A stretch of 64,000 nucleotides of DNA from Cephalotrichum gorgonifer. Taxonomy: Eukaryota; Ascomycota; Sordariomycetes; Microascales; Microascaceae. Below are positions 36,248 to 46,812 of this stretch, piece after piece (the stretch's first letter is position 1; each line of letters begins with the position of its first letter). The notes below the pieces were generated by a model. The model was not told the DNA's origin and made no database searches. It worked only from the letters and a program-made list of their open reading frames with translations. The stretch covers positions 2,999,170-3,063,169 of the forward strand of contig ONZQ02000001.1 of the NCBI GenBank assembly GCA_900312665.1. The letters run 5' to 3'. Both the position numbers and the translations under genes were made by a program.

Positions 36248-38254
36248 TCAGCCCGAACCCTCGGCCAACCTCCTATACTCCTCCGGCATCTCCGGCCAGG
36301 CATCCACCCCGTCCAGCAGGACGACCTGCATGCCCCCATTCAGGTGCTCCAGCACGTGGCAGTGCAGGAGCCACGCGCCGGGATTATTGACGTGGTACCT
36401 GACCGCCAACCACGCCGTGTGCTGCCTGTCGTTGATGCCGACCTTGAGCGAGGTGAACGAGTCCTTGACGGGCGGATCGACGAGGTTGAAGCTGCCGGGG
36501 ATGTCCCGCGCCGCCTCCTCGACCGAAGCCCACGTCCAGGACCCGTAGCCCAGGCCCAGGAGGTGCATCTTCACGCCGTGCTTGTGGATAGGGTGGGGCG
36601 GGTTGGGCGACGTGTGCGTTATGAACACGAGGTCGACCCAAGTGTCGTTCGTCGTCTCGAAGATGTGGTGGCTCGGGGGCCGGGGCTCTAGGAGGAGCGG
36701 CGTCTCGCGCTCGAGCTGTAGGGGCAAGAGGGGCTCTACGTTGAGCTCCCAGAGGTAGGCCGGCACTGAATTTCCCATGTACATGATGAAGGTCTTGTCA
36801 GCGACCGGGGGGATCGGGGAAGGCGGGAAGGGCTTCGATGTGTTGGGGTCGAAGATGACAACGTCTCCGGAAGTCGGGTGTCCCGCGGCGTCGATGTACG
36901 GCGCCGACGAGTCCCCGCTGCTCTGCTCGCCCGGGGTGCTGACCCTCAGCGTCGCGTACCCGTCCAGTATCTGCGGGTCCATGGTCGCCGCGATGCGGAT
37001 AGCAAAGTCACCCGCCTTATCCGCCTTTATGAAGACCGAGAACCGCTCCCCGTTCATGATGGGTATGGCGTGCACCAGCTGCGGGGTGATGTACCCGCCG
37101 TCCACGGCGAACACCCACATGGGGTGCTCGTCGATCGACACCATGCTCGATATCCCGTGGAATGCGCCGATGAAGTGGAGGGCGACCCAATTCTCGTCAC
37201 CGCCGGAGTCGGAGTGCCCTTGAACCTCGATTACTTCCCTCAGCGCGTCCGTGGCGTGACATCCCTCAAGAATGTTCGCCGGCATTGCAGGGTAGTAGCC
37301 GTCGGCTCCATACGAAACGGCCATCACCCGAGGCGGAAAACAACTAAAGTTACAATTCGTCAGCACGCGGAAAACACAAAAAAAAAAAAAAAAAACGGGG
37401 AAAAAAAAACGGGGGGGGGGGGGGGGGTAACGGGGGGGTACAACGNNNNNNNNNNNNNNNNNNNNCGTTAGCTCTCCACCCACCACGGCCAGCTGGTCTC
37501 TCTGATCCTCACTCAGCAGCTCGTCCAACTGATCTCTCGCCAAGCATCTAACCCGGCCCTTCCCATTGACCAGTATCGAATCCCAACACGCGGGCTCGAA
37601 CCTAGCCCTTTGTGTAAACTCCCACACCTCCCGCCCCGTCACATGTCGATGGTCAGACATGAGGACAGGTTGCGCCTCCCGCTCGGCTCGCTCCAGCGCC
37701 TCGACACCCGCGCTGCTCTCGGATATGAGGCTAAAGGGCTTGAGGGTGCCGGCTCGAGGGTGAATGGTCAGGGCCCCATAGAGGCCATCCTCAACCTGCT
37801 CGCCTGAGTGGGAGTGGTACCAGTAGCTGCCGTGCTGGGTTGCTTTCCACCGGTAGGTGAAATTATGTCCCGACGGGATGGGTCTTTGGCTAAGGCCCGG
37901 AGCCCCGTCGGACCACGGCGTGTTACGCATCTCGATACCTTTTGGGGATATTGCGTGAGCCTGGGGGTGCTGAATACGCCAGTATGAGGAAAGGGGGCTC
38001 TCACCATGGAAGTGTATGCTACTAGGCTCCTCGAGCCCATTGAACACCTCGACGACAACATCGTCATCCTCCCATATCTCCAAGTTCGGTGGCGGGTACT
38101 GCCCGTTCACCAGTATCATCTCCCTCTCCACGCCATCAGGAGCCCATCTTCCCCGCGACAACTCGAGCGTGAACTTCCTCTCCGACTGGCCAACGACAAA
38201 ACGCAAGAATGAGAGGACGTTCAGAACGATGAACAAGAGCGATATGGAAGCCAT
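36248..38254 (-). CDS. Secreted multicopper oxidase (laccase/ascorbate-oxidase-like), interrupted by a short gap
   Basis: Extracellular copper oxidase. Exon 1 is 38254-38005, intron 38004-37939 (GTGAGA...AAAG, 66 bp and in frame). Exon 2 runs from 37938 into the gap at 37465-37446; exon 3 is 37343-36248. A signal peptide precedes residue 23 (..FLRFVVG|Q). Copper ligands are all visible: HFHG (81-84), WYHSHSG, HPIHKHG and HCHVLEH followed by GGM. The intron 1 splice creates IHFHGIEMRNTPWSDG, matching family sequence and removing a 22-codon insertion. The second intron contains long A, G and C-rich homopolymers; its donor is probably inside the gap and its acceptor is TTTAG at 37344. A few residues are therefore unknown. 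Substrate class (phenols, metals, ascorbate) is not determinable here. Confidence 0.88.
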   Translation of the reverse strand: MASISLLFIVLNVLSFLRFVVGQSERKFTLELSRGRWAPDGVEREMILVNGQYPPPNLEIWEDDDVVVEVFNGLEEPSSIHFHGESPLSSYWRIQHPQAHAISPKGIEMRNTPWSDGAPGLSQRPIPSGHNFTYRWKATQHGSYWYHSHSGEQVEDGLYGALTIHPRAGTLKPFSLISESSAGVEALERAEREAQPVLMSDHRHVTGREVWEFTQRARFEPACWDSILVNGKGRVRCLARDQLDELLSEDQRDQLAVVGGELTXXXXXXXVVPPRYPPPPPRFFFPVFFFFFCVFRVLTNCNFSCFPPRVMAVSYGADGYYPAMPANILEGCHATDALREVIEVQGHSDSGGDENWVALHFIGAFHGISSMVSIDEHPMWVFAVDGGYITPQLVHAIPIMNGERFSVFIKADKAGDFAIRIAATMDPQILDGYATLRVSTPGEQSSGDSSAPYIDAAGHPTSGDVVIFDPNTSKPFPPSPIPPVADKTFIMYMGNSVPAYLWELNVEPLLPLQLERETPLLLEPRPPSHHIFETTNDTWVDLVFITHTSPNPPHPIHKHGVKMHLLGLGYGSWTWASVEEAARDIPGSFNLVDPPVKDSFTSLKVGINDRQHTAWLAVRYHVNNPGAWLLHCHVLEHLNGGMQVVLLDGVDAWPEMPEEYRRLAEGSG
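37446..37465. other. Assembly gap (20 N) within the multicopper oxidase gene
   Basis: Placed next to homopolymer-rich sequence (A, G runs 37376-37440), the likely reason for the break. It hides the exon 2/intron 2 boundary. Confidence 0.97.
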
Positions 38255-39645
38255 GGTCGCTCACAACACGGAACCCGATAACAGACCCGGTCCTTTCTGA
38301 TTTGGGTAAAGCACATCATTGGGACGAGAGCCTTCTTAAGGCCAGTCAGTAAGGCAGGGCACGGTTCTTATACGAGCTCGAGATCATCTGGTCTAGTGGC
38401 CTTGGCTGGGAGCTGGTGAGGCTGGGTATGCTGTGGCCCCGTATGGACACGGAGTTTATCGAAAAAGTGGCGGCGCCCCGGGCGGAAGATGGGAAATATC
38501 GTCTATTTGCCCACCGTAGTGTTATTTTGTGGCGCACTGCAGTTCTCGTCAGACAGCTGCACCCCCATTTTCATCGGACATTGGGATAAACCAGCTTCCC
38601 GGATCTTTTCGCCCGGTTCTGCCCGCCCTCGACATAGGTTCTCGGTCAGCGTAAGAGGGGGTGTTTCGCGTGAGGCAGAGAAGGGACTTCAAAAAGATGA
38701 TCCCCCCCCACTCTCCCGGGCCATAGGTCGACGTGGAGGGCTCATTTCGTCATGTCTCACCGGCAGATCGAGCCATCCATAGGTTCCAACATCCGCATCC
38801 GCGTTCTCAGCACTCACAATCGGGAGAGAGGGGGCGTCCACCCCCCACCCCCCGAACCTCGTGTGTGCAGCTCGCTCGGATGTCGGAACTACCCGAGAGA
38901 GAATAAATCTCCGGTTTTCCTTTCCGCCAGGAGCTGGATATACGAGTCCCTTGCATGCCGAAGATGGCCTGCCACCTCCCGTTCCCGAAGACAGAACCCG
39001 GTAACATATTTTGGACGATCCGGCTGGACTTCGCCCCCATGCGTCAGTCCATTCATTTCCCACCCACGCACCCGTCTCCTTGGACGAAAATGCAAGCCGG
39101 GCCCATTGTGTAAATGTGGCGGACGGATGGCGCGTCTTGATTCGTAGACGGAAATTCGTGTGTGGTGATCACCGGCTTGTGAGACGTGAGATATGGCGTG
39201 TTCCTGAGCTAGGGAAGGAACCACCCACAGGTGTGGGGGAGGTTTTGTTTAGACCGCCGGCAGGAACGATCGACAGAAGTAGGTGGCATTGGCCCCTTGT
39301 GCCGCCTGCTCCAAAATATCACTGCCAATGTTTCGGTCTATTTGCGGTAAGCATAAGTTGGGAGCTCACTTATACGGGCATGCAAGATAATTCCGCTGCC
39401 TACAGGCAAGGCAGCAGGAATGTACTCGAGGGAGAGGCAAGGCATCCACCTATCGGGCTATCCATCTATGCAGCTTACAATTACAGGTACTCGACTCCAA
39501 TCTACAACCACACGATAACCATCGTAGGCAACAGAATTTCACACACAATAAAGCATCTACATCCGAACCTCAAGTCCTCACCCTACCCTCTGTCCCCCTT
39601 CCGTGATCTAAACATGTCGGCCTCTCAAGGGACCACCTCAGCAGA
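38255..39645. other. Divergent intergenic region between multicopper oxidase and 2EXR protein
   Basis: About 1.4 kb, no coding-like ORF. The last 32 bases belong to a short upstream ORF described separately. Confidence 0.5.
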
Positions 39646-39679
39646 ATGTGCGAATCATCTAAACCAACAACATCGGTAA
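39614..39679 (+). promoter_or_regulatory. Upstream ORF overlapping the 2EXR start codon
   Basis: ATG at 39614 opens 21 sense codons ending TAA 39677-39679, in a different frame from and overlapping the main ATG at 39646. If transcribed it could repress translation of the main frame. The transcription start is unknown. Confidence 0.35.
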
Positions 39680-40602
39680 TAGCGGCGGCCGCCTCCTCCC
39701 GGGATCCCCTCTGCCCCCCACCCTCCCGGGCCACCACCCAATTCTCTAATCTCCCCATCGAGCTCCGCGACCTCATCTGGGAACACGCCGCCCCTCCCTC
39801 GCGCCTCTTCCACGTCCGCCGCTTCGACTCCGTACCTACCCCCGTGCCGGACTCTCCACTCCCGCCACACCGCCCCGCCGACGCCAAGACCCGCCGCCCC
39901 AGGTTCTACGTCTTCCACCCTCCCCCGGCCATCACCGCCATCTGCGCTGACTCCCGCCGCGTAGCCCTCCGCCTCGGCTTCTTCCTCCTCCCGGCCTCGC
40001 GCCACTCGGACTCGGGCGACCCCTCCGCGGACCCGGACTCAGCCGTCTGGTTCAACACGGCCACCGACGTGCTCTACCTCGAGCGCGGTCTGAGGAGGAG
40101 CCTCTCCACGCTGCGCCTCCGGTGCCCGGGCCTCGACCGCGTACGTCGCGTGGGCGTCGAGTGGCGGTGGTTCTTCGCCGACGGCAGCATCCCGCTGTCC
40201 GAGTACTCCTCGCCGCCCGTCCTCCCCCTCTGGGTCGCCCGAATGTCAGCCCTGTACGACCACTTCCCGGCCATGTCCGCGCTACACTACGTCCTACCTC
40301 GCACGCGGTACCAGGGCGGGATACCCTGGGGCCGGGAGCCGGACGGGTGCGGGCACCTGGGGGGTACGCTGGTGGACCTGCCGGGCCGCATCACGATCCC
40401 GCTTGAGAGCGGGCATAAGCCCTGGGCGGATGTGGGGCAGGAGCTTCGCAGGGCCATCAGGCACGAGGACGTGGCGAGCCGCGTCGAGGAAGGGGCAGGG
40501 AGACGAGTATGTTTCCCACCGGCGATCGTAGGGGCTTGGCTCGTGAGAGACCTGCTGCCCGAGACCTTCAAATCGCCCTACGTCAAGGTGTTTGACTGGT
40601 AG
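39646..40602 (+). CDS. 2EXR-domain protein (fungal, function unknown)
   Basis: Single-exon 318-aa protein with strong GC3 bias. After a Ser/Pro-rich lead, residues 33-46 read FSNLPIELRDLIWE, the signature opening of the 2EXR domain. It is followed by the paired R-P-R-F / AICADSRRVALRLGF and DVLYLE stretches that such proteins share. The C-terminal third has no recognised domain. 2EXR proteins are very numerous in Pezizomycotina and have no established biochemical role. The start at 39646 lies just before the domain; an overlapping uORF precedes it. Confidence 0.8.
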   Translation: MCESSKPTTSVIAAAASSRDPLCPPPSRATTQFSNLPIELRDLIWEHAAPPSRLFHVRRFDSVPTPVPDSPLPPHRPADAKTRRPRFYVFHPPPAITAICADSRRVALRLGFFLLPASRHSDSGDPSADPDSAVWFNTATDVLYLERGLRRSLSTLRLRCPGLDRVRRVGVEWRWFFADGSIPLSEYSSPPVLPLWVARMSALYDHFPAMSALHYVLPRTRYQGGIPWGREPDGCGHLGGTLVDLPGRITIPLESGHKPWADVGQELRRAIRHEDVASRVEEGAGRRVCFPPAIVGAWLVRDLLPETFKSPYVKVFDW

Positions 40603-42388
40603 GAAAAGTCCGTGTGCGGGGGGAGGGAGGAGGGGGGTTTCAGCTCACCTCTCCTGAGATGCCTGCCCCTTGTGAAAGAAATTAAAGTAGATCGGGTGGG
40701 CAAGAAGTGTGAAGGTCACATAATATGCTTGGGGAGCACAAGTGTACATACAACATGCACACTCCCGTCTTATACGTTTGTACTAATAATATACCCAACG
40801 TTAAAAAGAAAAAGCAAGAGAACAAGGACACCATAGCAAGACCCACGTGCAAAAGCCGTCGTGGGCCAACCAGTGCCCCTGTTTTCGGTTCCTGTCCTAC
40901 GAATACAAGTATGAGGCGACACGAGCTTGCCGGCCGCCCGCGTCTAATGGTATCACCGCCCGTTCCCTCCTCTTACAACCCTCCCAATGCTTTCAAGCCG
41001 TATCACCCCAACCGGCTCTAGACTCCCAGTTTCAACCTCGAGCTGAGTGAATACCTCCGCCACACTGTCTCGCCAAGCCTATACGAACATCGGCCGGGTA
41101 ACACACACACACGCACACAGACACACGCCGACAGGTGGCCCAGACAGCATTCCTCTCGGGGTTTCCACCGTATATCATCCTACCCCCCGTGACTCCCACC
41201 GCCACTGCTGAAGCGAATATTCTTTCTCCCTATGTCGTTATTCCTCACTCTAGCTGTCCCCCAGCCAGGCTCCTCCACATCTTACGGCGTACATTCTCTA
41301 GCTCCCGGCGACCCAAAAAAGGAGGACAGCACTGGGGAACAAAGGCCCACCACCCTAGGTGTTCACCCCCTTACATCCAACCAAGACATGGCCACCCCCT
41401 TCCTTGCATACACACACCATCATCGCACTGATCCACCCGCCGGTACTCTCTTCGTGCGACATCAAACACGAGACATCATATGGCATTCAATCCTTTGTAT
41501 TAATTGTGCCAGCTAAGTTTCTTCTCTCGGACCCTGGTTTCCCATCCGCCTAGAACCTCGAGAGTTCCCGACCCCAAGGCCAAAGTTTACATTCCTCATT
41601 TCATAAAACGGAAAAGAGAAAAAGAGAAACCAAAAACTAGCCCACTTCCTTCCCAGCATAAACGTCCTCCACGGCAAAGAGCGCGCAAGTGTCGCTCGAG
41701 CTGTTTGTCGGACTCGCACAGGCAAAGGAAACTAAGTTCGAGTTTGGCTCCCGTGAAAGTTGCACAACGAATGTAAGAAGCCCTAGGCAAATATCAAATC
41801 TGCCGATGCCACCATTACTAGTTGCCAGGATTTCCACCCTGGCAGGCTGGCAAACGAACAAGTGAAAGTGATGGAGGATGAGAGCGTAGAGACGTCCATT
41901 ATGTATCGCCTCCCATTCCATCCTAACGGTATCTTCATCCGACCACGCACGTACCACCCGTCATCCATCAAGGAAGATAACCCGCCCCGTCAAGTCATCA
42001 CGGCCGAACCGTGATGAATGAATGTAGGTCCAGCATGTGGCACACCCCGTAGGGTCCATCGACATGGGAAGAGAAGAAAAATGCCGAGGGAAAAGCGTAA
42101 CACCAAGTGCGAGTAATCCCAGAACATGAGAATATACAGGATAGGGAAGGCAGGCCAGTGGCGCAAAGAGAAATCAAAATGACCTGAATAAAAGAAACAG
42201 CTCGTACGTCATGAGTGCCGTTATGCATAGCTAGACTCAGTCTGCTGCTCAACAGCCCAAGCGGAGGTAAAAAACGTAGCGAGATAAAAAAAAAAAGGGG
42301 AAATAAAAAAAGCAAAACCACCAAACACCTGGAGTCATAAACCAACATCTAGTGTAACCGTGATGCGAAATGAAGAATTGCTGAGGAC
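40603..42388. other. Convergent spacer between the 2EXR gene and the Q-rich gene
   Basis: About 1.8 kb. Includes a CA-rich microsatellite (41101-41126) and probable long 3' UTRs. The ORFs present lack coding composition. Confidence 0.5.
41101..41126. repeat. CA microsatellite (imperfect)
   Basis: (AC)6 followed by interrupted CA units (GCACACAGACACACG). Confidence 0.8.
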
Positions 42389-43266
42389 CTATGCCGCCAC
42401 AGTCGGCCCGCTCTTGGTCAGGACCAGCCTCGGCGCCTTCCGTTGCGCATCGGTTGCCTGCAACGACTTGTCGGTTCCTTGAGCCGCGTTCTTGAAAACG
42501 CTGGCGAAGCTGCCATCGCCTTCCGTTGCGCAGTCGGCGAGTTCACGGGCCTTTTCACGAGAGGACGGACGGTCAGAACCAATTGCACCCCAACTTCCAC
42601 TTGCCGACGTACGTGAGCTTGGGAGAGTGCTTTCCACCTCGCCCGAAAGGCTGCCTGAGCCGCTACGCCCGGATTCCGATTCGTTGTCCGTGATGGGTGT
42701 CTCCGATTCGGCCGCGCTCTCAGAAACAGGGCTCATGCTGCCGGCAGAGCTGCTCGTACCCTTGCGTCGTTCCTTGCCGGCCTGGACCAGGTTGTGGACA
42801 GCGGATCTGCGCGTGCGAGCAGCGAAGTTCTTGCTGCCCTCATCCTTCGCCGTCGGCTTGGCCCTGAGCTCATCGAAAGAGGGCGGGCCTCGCGGTTGGC
42901 GGATGGGATGCTCGCCAGCGCGTGCCTGGCCGGGTCCGTAACTGCCCGTCATGGGTGTCATGGGGAAACCTGCTGTCTTCGGGCCCTTCTGAGCGTCCTG
43001 GATACTGACCGAAAGTCCGTTATTGTTAGCCACAGACGAGGCCTTCTTATGGCCGCGACGGAAAGCATTAGCGGAAGGCGGCGGAAGAGGCGTGTGTTCC
43101 GAGGGCGACTCAAAGCGCTTCGGGGGCGAGTTGCTCCGATAGGCTGCCGTGCTCGACTCGGGGGGAGGCGATACCTGGACGCGAGGGGTGGCAGCATGCT
43201 GCTGGAGCTGCTGCTGCTGGAGCTGCTGGAGTTGTTGCAGTTGCTGGAGTTGTTGAAGCTGCTGGA

Positions 43267-43297
<31 letters not shown>

Positions 43298-44122
43298 CAT
43301 GGCAGCATACTGCGAGTATTGAGAGTGATCGGCATACTGCGAGTTCGCCTGGCCGGCAGCGCTCTGGTCCACCACGTACGTAGGCTGTCCAGTCGTGGGG
43401 TTGATGAAGGCGTAGACACTGGGCTGAGCCCCGGCAGATGACGCCATGTTCTGCCCCTGGTTGTGGCTGTACATGGCAAACTGCTGGTGCTGCTGCTGAA
43501 GTTGGAGCTGCTGAGTGAGGCTGAGTCCCTGGAACTGCTGAGCGGCAGCCTGAACGTCGCGCAGTTGCTGCTGGAGGCGTTGCTGTTGTTGCGCAAGATA
43601 CGAGTTCGTAGCAACCAGTTGCGCATAAACGGATGGGTCCATCTGTTCCTGCGCCTGCATATCGAACTGAAGCTCAGGCGGGGCAAGGACTTGCTCGGCG
43701 GTGTACTGGTGCGTCAGGTGCGCGAGCGAGTTGAAAGGTTGAGCTTGGTTCCCCTGCCCCTGGTGCCCCTGGCTACCCTGGTTCGCAAAGCGAGGCAAAG
43801 CAGTCTTTGGCGGATTGTAAGCATCCTGAGCAGCTGCGTACATGCTCTGATTGCTTCGGGCATACTGCTGGTGGGACTGGGGCTGCTGGGGCTGAGATGC
43901 CTGGCTGCCGAACGAGGAAGCCGTCGCAGTTTTCGGGGCTGTCCTCAAGCCTGCGAGAAGGTGCGAGCGGCTGGTCCGGGGGGTGGGAGCGCCATTATCT
44001 TGAACCGCGGAAGCCTTGGCGGCGTCGAAAGATAGTGGCTTGATGTTTTGACCTCCACGGCGAGATGCGAGGCCAGAGCCGGGCATGCCAATGGCGTTGG
44101 AGTTGAAGTTGTTTGAAGTCAT
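42389..44122 (-). CDS. Q-rich low-complexity protein of filamentous fungi, function unknown
   Basis: Single-exon 577-aa product starting at ATG 44122 (MTSNNFNSNAIGMPGSG). The frame is open for nine more codons upstream, but only with a GTG. The N-terminus (GLASRRGGQNIKPLSFD and RTSRSHLLAGLRTAPKT) looks conserved rather than low complexity. Residues about 75-330 are extremely Gln-rich, with uninterrupted Q runs and a QQLQQLQQL heptad-like stretch (about 43200-43300), and resemble a prion-like domain. The C-terminal half is Ser/Pro-rich with basic patches (RTRRSAVHNLVQAGKERRKG) and ends APRLVLTKSGPTVAA. No enzymatic motif is seen. Such composition is common in RNP-granule or transcription proteins, but I do not recognise the family. 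Confidence 0.75.
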
Positions 44123-44949
44123 TTTGAGCTGATTGACCGCCTGTGTCACCGGCTCAAAACTGCGTCTATCAAAAACGGGAGCGTTGCAAAGATCAGACTG
44201 TTCCGAGGTGTCCGGATTGAGAGGAACGAAATAGTTGTCGCCGAAGGACAGAAATTACGGATGTAGAAACTGGGATGAAGAATATTATGCTGAAGTTGTT
44301 GACTTGACGATGCTGATTGATGATCGGGTGCGACGCGTCTCGAGTGTATTTAGTCGTTGGCGTGCTGGAGGAGTAGGGCGAGAGATCCAAGAAAAAGGTC
44401 AGAGATCGGGGACCAAAATTGAGCGTCGAGCCGCGGGAAGCAGAGTATTAAAGACACGGAAATATGAGGCAGAGAAGGAAATCGAATTTGGCGGAATGAA
44501 GGGACAGGCAACGATGCCGTGGGTGTTCGAGAGTTGCAGCGCTCGGCAGGCGAGGTGGGAACGAGGCAGGAAGGTCGACCAGCGGGACGATCAAAGACGG
44601 CGGGGTGCAACTTGCGACGGTTGGAAATTAATGGCAAGAGCAAGGTGAGGAGACCAAAGTCGCAGGGTAGCAGCTCCCTTTGATCAGTCGAGTCCGGACC
44701 TAATTGTGTTTTCGGCGGAGGGTGCTATTGCCTTTTCAAGACAAGTGTCGCGGTGCAGTAACCTCGAGAGGGCGATCGACTTCGAATGCGCAGATTAAGT
44801 ATTTGTTGGCTGTTCTTTGTACGATGGGGGGGCAAACAAAAAAAGCGTGCGAAATCCAGACAGTAGTACAGTGAATTAGATGGATGATATGGTTGTTGGG
44901 CTCGGCCAGGACAGAAGATGAACTCGCTTCGTCGTCGATTTTCCCGTCG

Positions 44950-44997
44950 TGTGCGCGTGTGTGTGGGTGTGTGTGCGTTGTGTGTGGGTGGGTGGTG
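44950..44997. repeat. GT-rich microsatellite (imperfect)
   Basis: Interrupted (GT)n / (GTGG)n sequence in the upstream region of the Q-rich gene. Confidence 0.75.
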
Positions 44998-46765
44998 CAG
45001 AAAACCTCGGCCAAAAGCTGACTTCTGGGTGCGAGTCCGTAACGAAAAAAATGATGTGACAAGAAGGGGTAATTTTTTTGACTGAATGCGATTCCTAATT
45101 GTTTGGTTTGATTTTTTTTTTTTCTAACGACAACGACGACCACGACGAGCGCGCTGGAGGAGGAGGGAGGAGGAGGAACAGGGAGAGACGGACGAGCGTT
45201 CGAAGGGGGGAAAAGAAGGGCGGTGTGGTGGGAAGGGGAAGGAAAGAGAGGAAGGAATGGATGTGAAAGGGTTGGCCGAGATGATTTTGTGCAGTAGGGA
45301 CCGAAAGCGCCCACTCTGGGATGGGTGAGGGGAGCCATCTGCAACCGGGCGCCCAGCGAGCGGGTTGCGCGAGTGGCCAGCGAATAGGAACGCGCAAATG
45401 GATGGACCCTCCAGTTCTGATGTGGCGTGAAGTGTGAAGTCACCTGAAGGGCTGGCCAATCATGGGCTACCAAGGTCTAGCCTGTACCTGGAACCTGCCT
45501 CGCAGAGTTCCGTTCAATGTGATACTTCGGTACATAATGAATGTACCAGCCCATCCAACTTGGACACTTTCAAGTACCCGAACCCATACGGAGTACTCTC
45601 CAAGCCCCTCAAGAGCGCCCCCCGCTCCGCATGAACAAGCCGACCTGGTCTAAAGTACGCGTAGACTGCGGCCAAACCCTCACTTAGCGTGGTTGGCGAG
45701 GCCATTCCAGTAAATTGCCTTGTTATCCAACACACCGCTGCGCTAGTATTTTGAAAGGGGTTCGAAAGCCACTTCTACGAGTAGAAGTGCAAGTACGGGC
45801 TTCTGGATCTTACAAATACTTGCATCGCGACTCGTACATACTTGTACACCACCAAGAACAACCCATTACTACACTGTCCAATAGCCGACGTCAACATCTA
45901 AGCCAATTAGGTATCCTTATTCAAGACCGTCCTCTCCTTCAGGCACCAATCCGCTTCTCCACTTCCTTCCATTGCGGGGGCGAAATCCTAGAAAAAGTAC
46001 GGAGCGCGCTCATTCTTGGACTTGTGCTGCGGTATGACGCCGACCTAATGGATGGATTCACTGCACTAAATTATTCTTCGCTTGTGCATAACAGCGTGCT
46101 ATTTTAGTAGGAAACTTTTACTCTTCTCGTCGATAATTTTTTTTTTCAGCGCCAGCAATGGATCACACAAAATACTCGAAGAACATGCGTGCATGATATT
46201 GCTCCTGCTAATATCCCGGATTAGACCTGAGACCCCCAAGCCTATACTACGGCGGGCGCATATTTCATTCTCCAAGAAGTACAAGGTACTAGAAGGTGCA
46301 TCACCGCACATCTTAGTATATGATCCTCAATTGTATTCACCCTAATACCGGGCTCTTCCAGGCATGATGCGGCTCGATGCCCGAGGGTCTTCGGTCTGGG
46401 TGTGGTGATCTAGACCATGCATCCAGAATTACCCCCTAAATTCCCGACTGAGGCGGTCGCATGAATCAGTGGCAAACCGTCAACTCGCAAATGGGAGCAC
46501 GGTCCCTGTGAGCAGGGGGAAATCAGGCAGTTATTCGAGGCCGCATTGACGGCGAATACCGAGCCCGAATCATGAAGTCAGGTTTAGAGAGGAGGTATGT
46601 ATTCGTATTACTTGTGCTATCGCCGTCGAGACAGTGGACAGGAGGAATACTATTCCCCGATGGGAAGGATCTGTTTCACCTTGATGTTTCTTCCGGGCGA
46701 GTGTCATGCTCGATTTGGATGACCCCTCCGTTGCAACCTTGCATGCCCCCATGTTGGGTACTTGG

Positions 46766-46812
46766 GTACTCGTACTTGTACTCCAGACGAGTACGAGAAC
46801 GAGTACGAGTAC
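46766..46812. repeat. GTAC-rich inverted repeat
   Basis: Left arm GTACTCGTACTTGTACTC (46766-46783) and right arm of GAGTACGAG units (46789-46812) are imperfect reverse complements around a 5-base centre. The same short words recur elsewhere in intergenic DNA. Confidence 0.7.

Noticed and set aside
38385..38460. tRNA-like A box (TGGTCTAGTGG)
   Set aside because: No B box or foldable T arm follows within the required distance.
44120..44149. Start of the Q-rich protein at 44149
   Set aside because: That codon is GTG; the first ATG in frame is at 44122 and begins the plausible N-terminus.
44736..45473. 245-codon minus-strand frame upstream of the Q-rich gene
   Set aside because: CT-rich leader-like sequence, His/Thr/Ser low complexity, overlapped by alternative frames of similar length; probably promoter/5' UTR.
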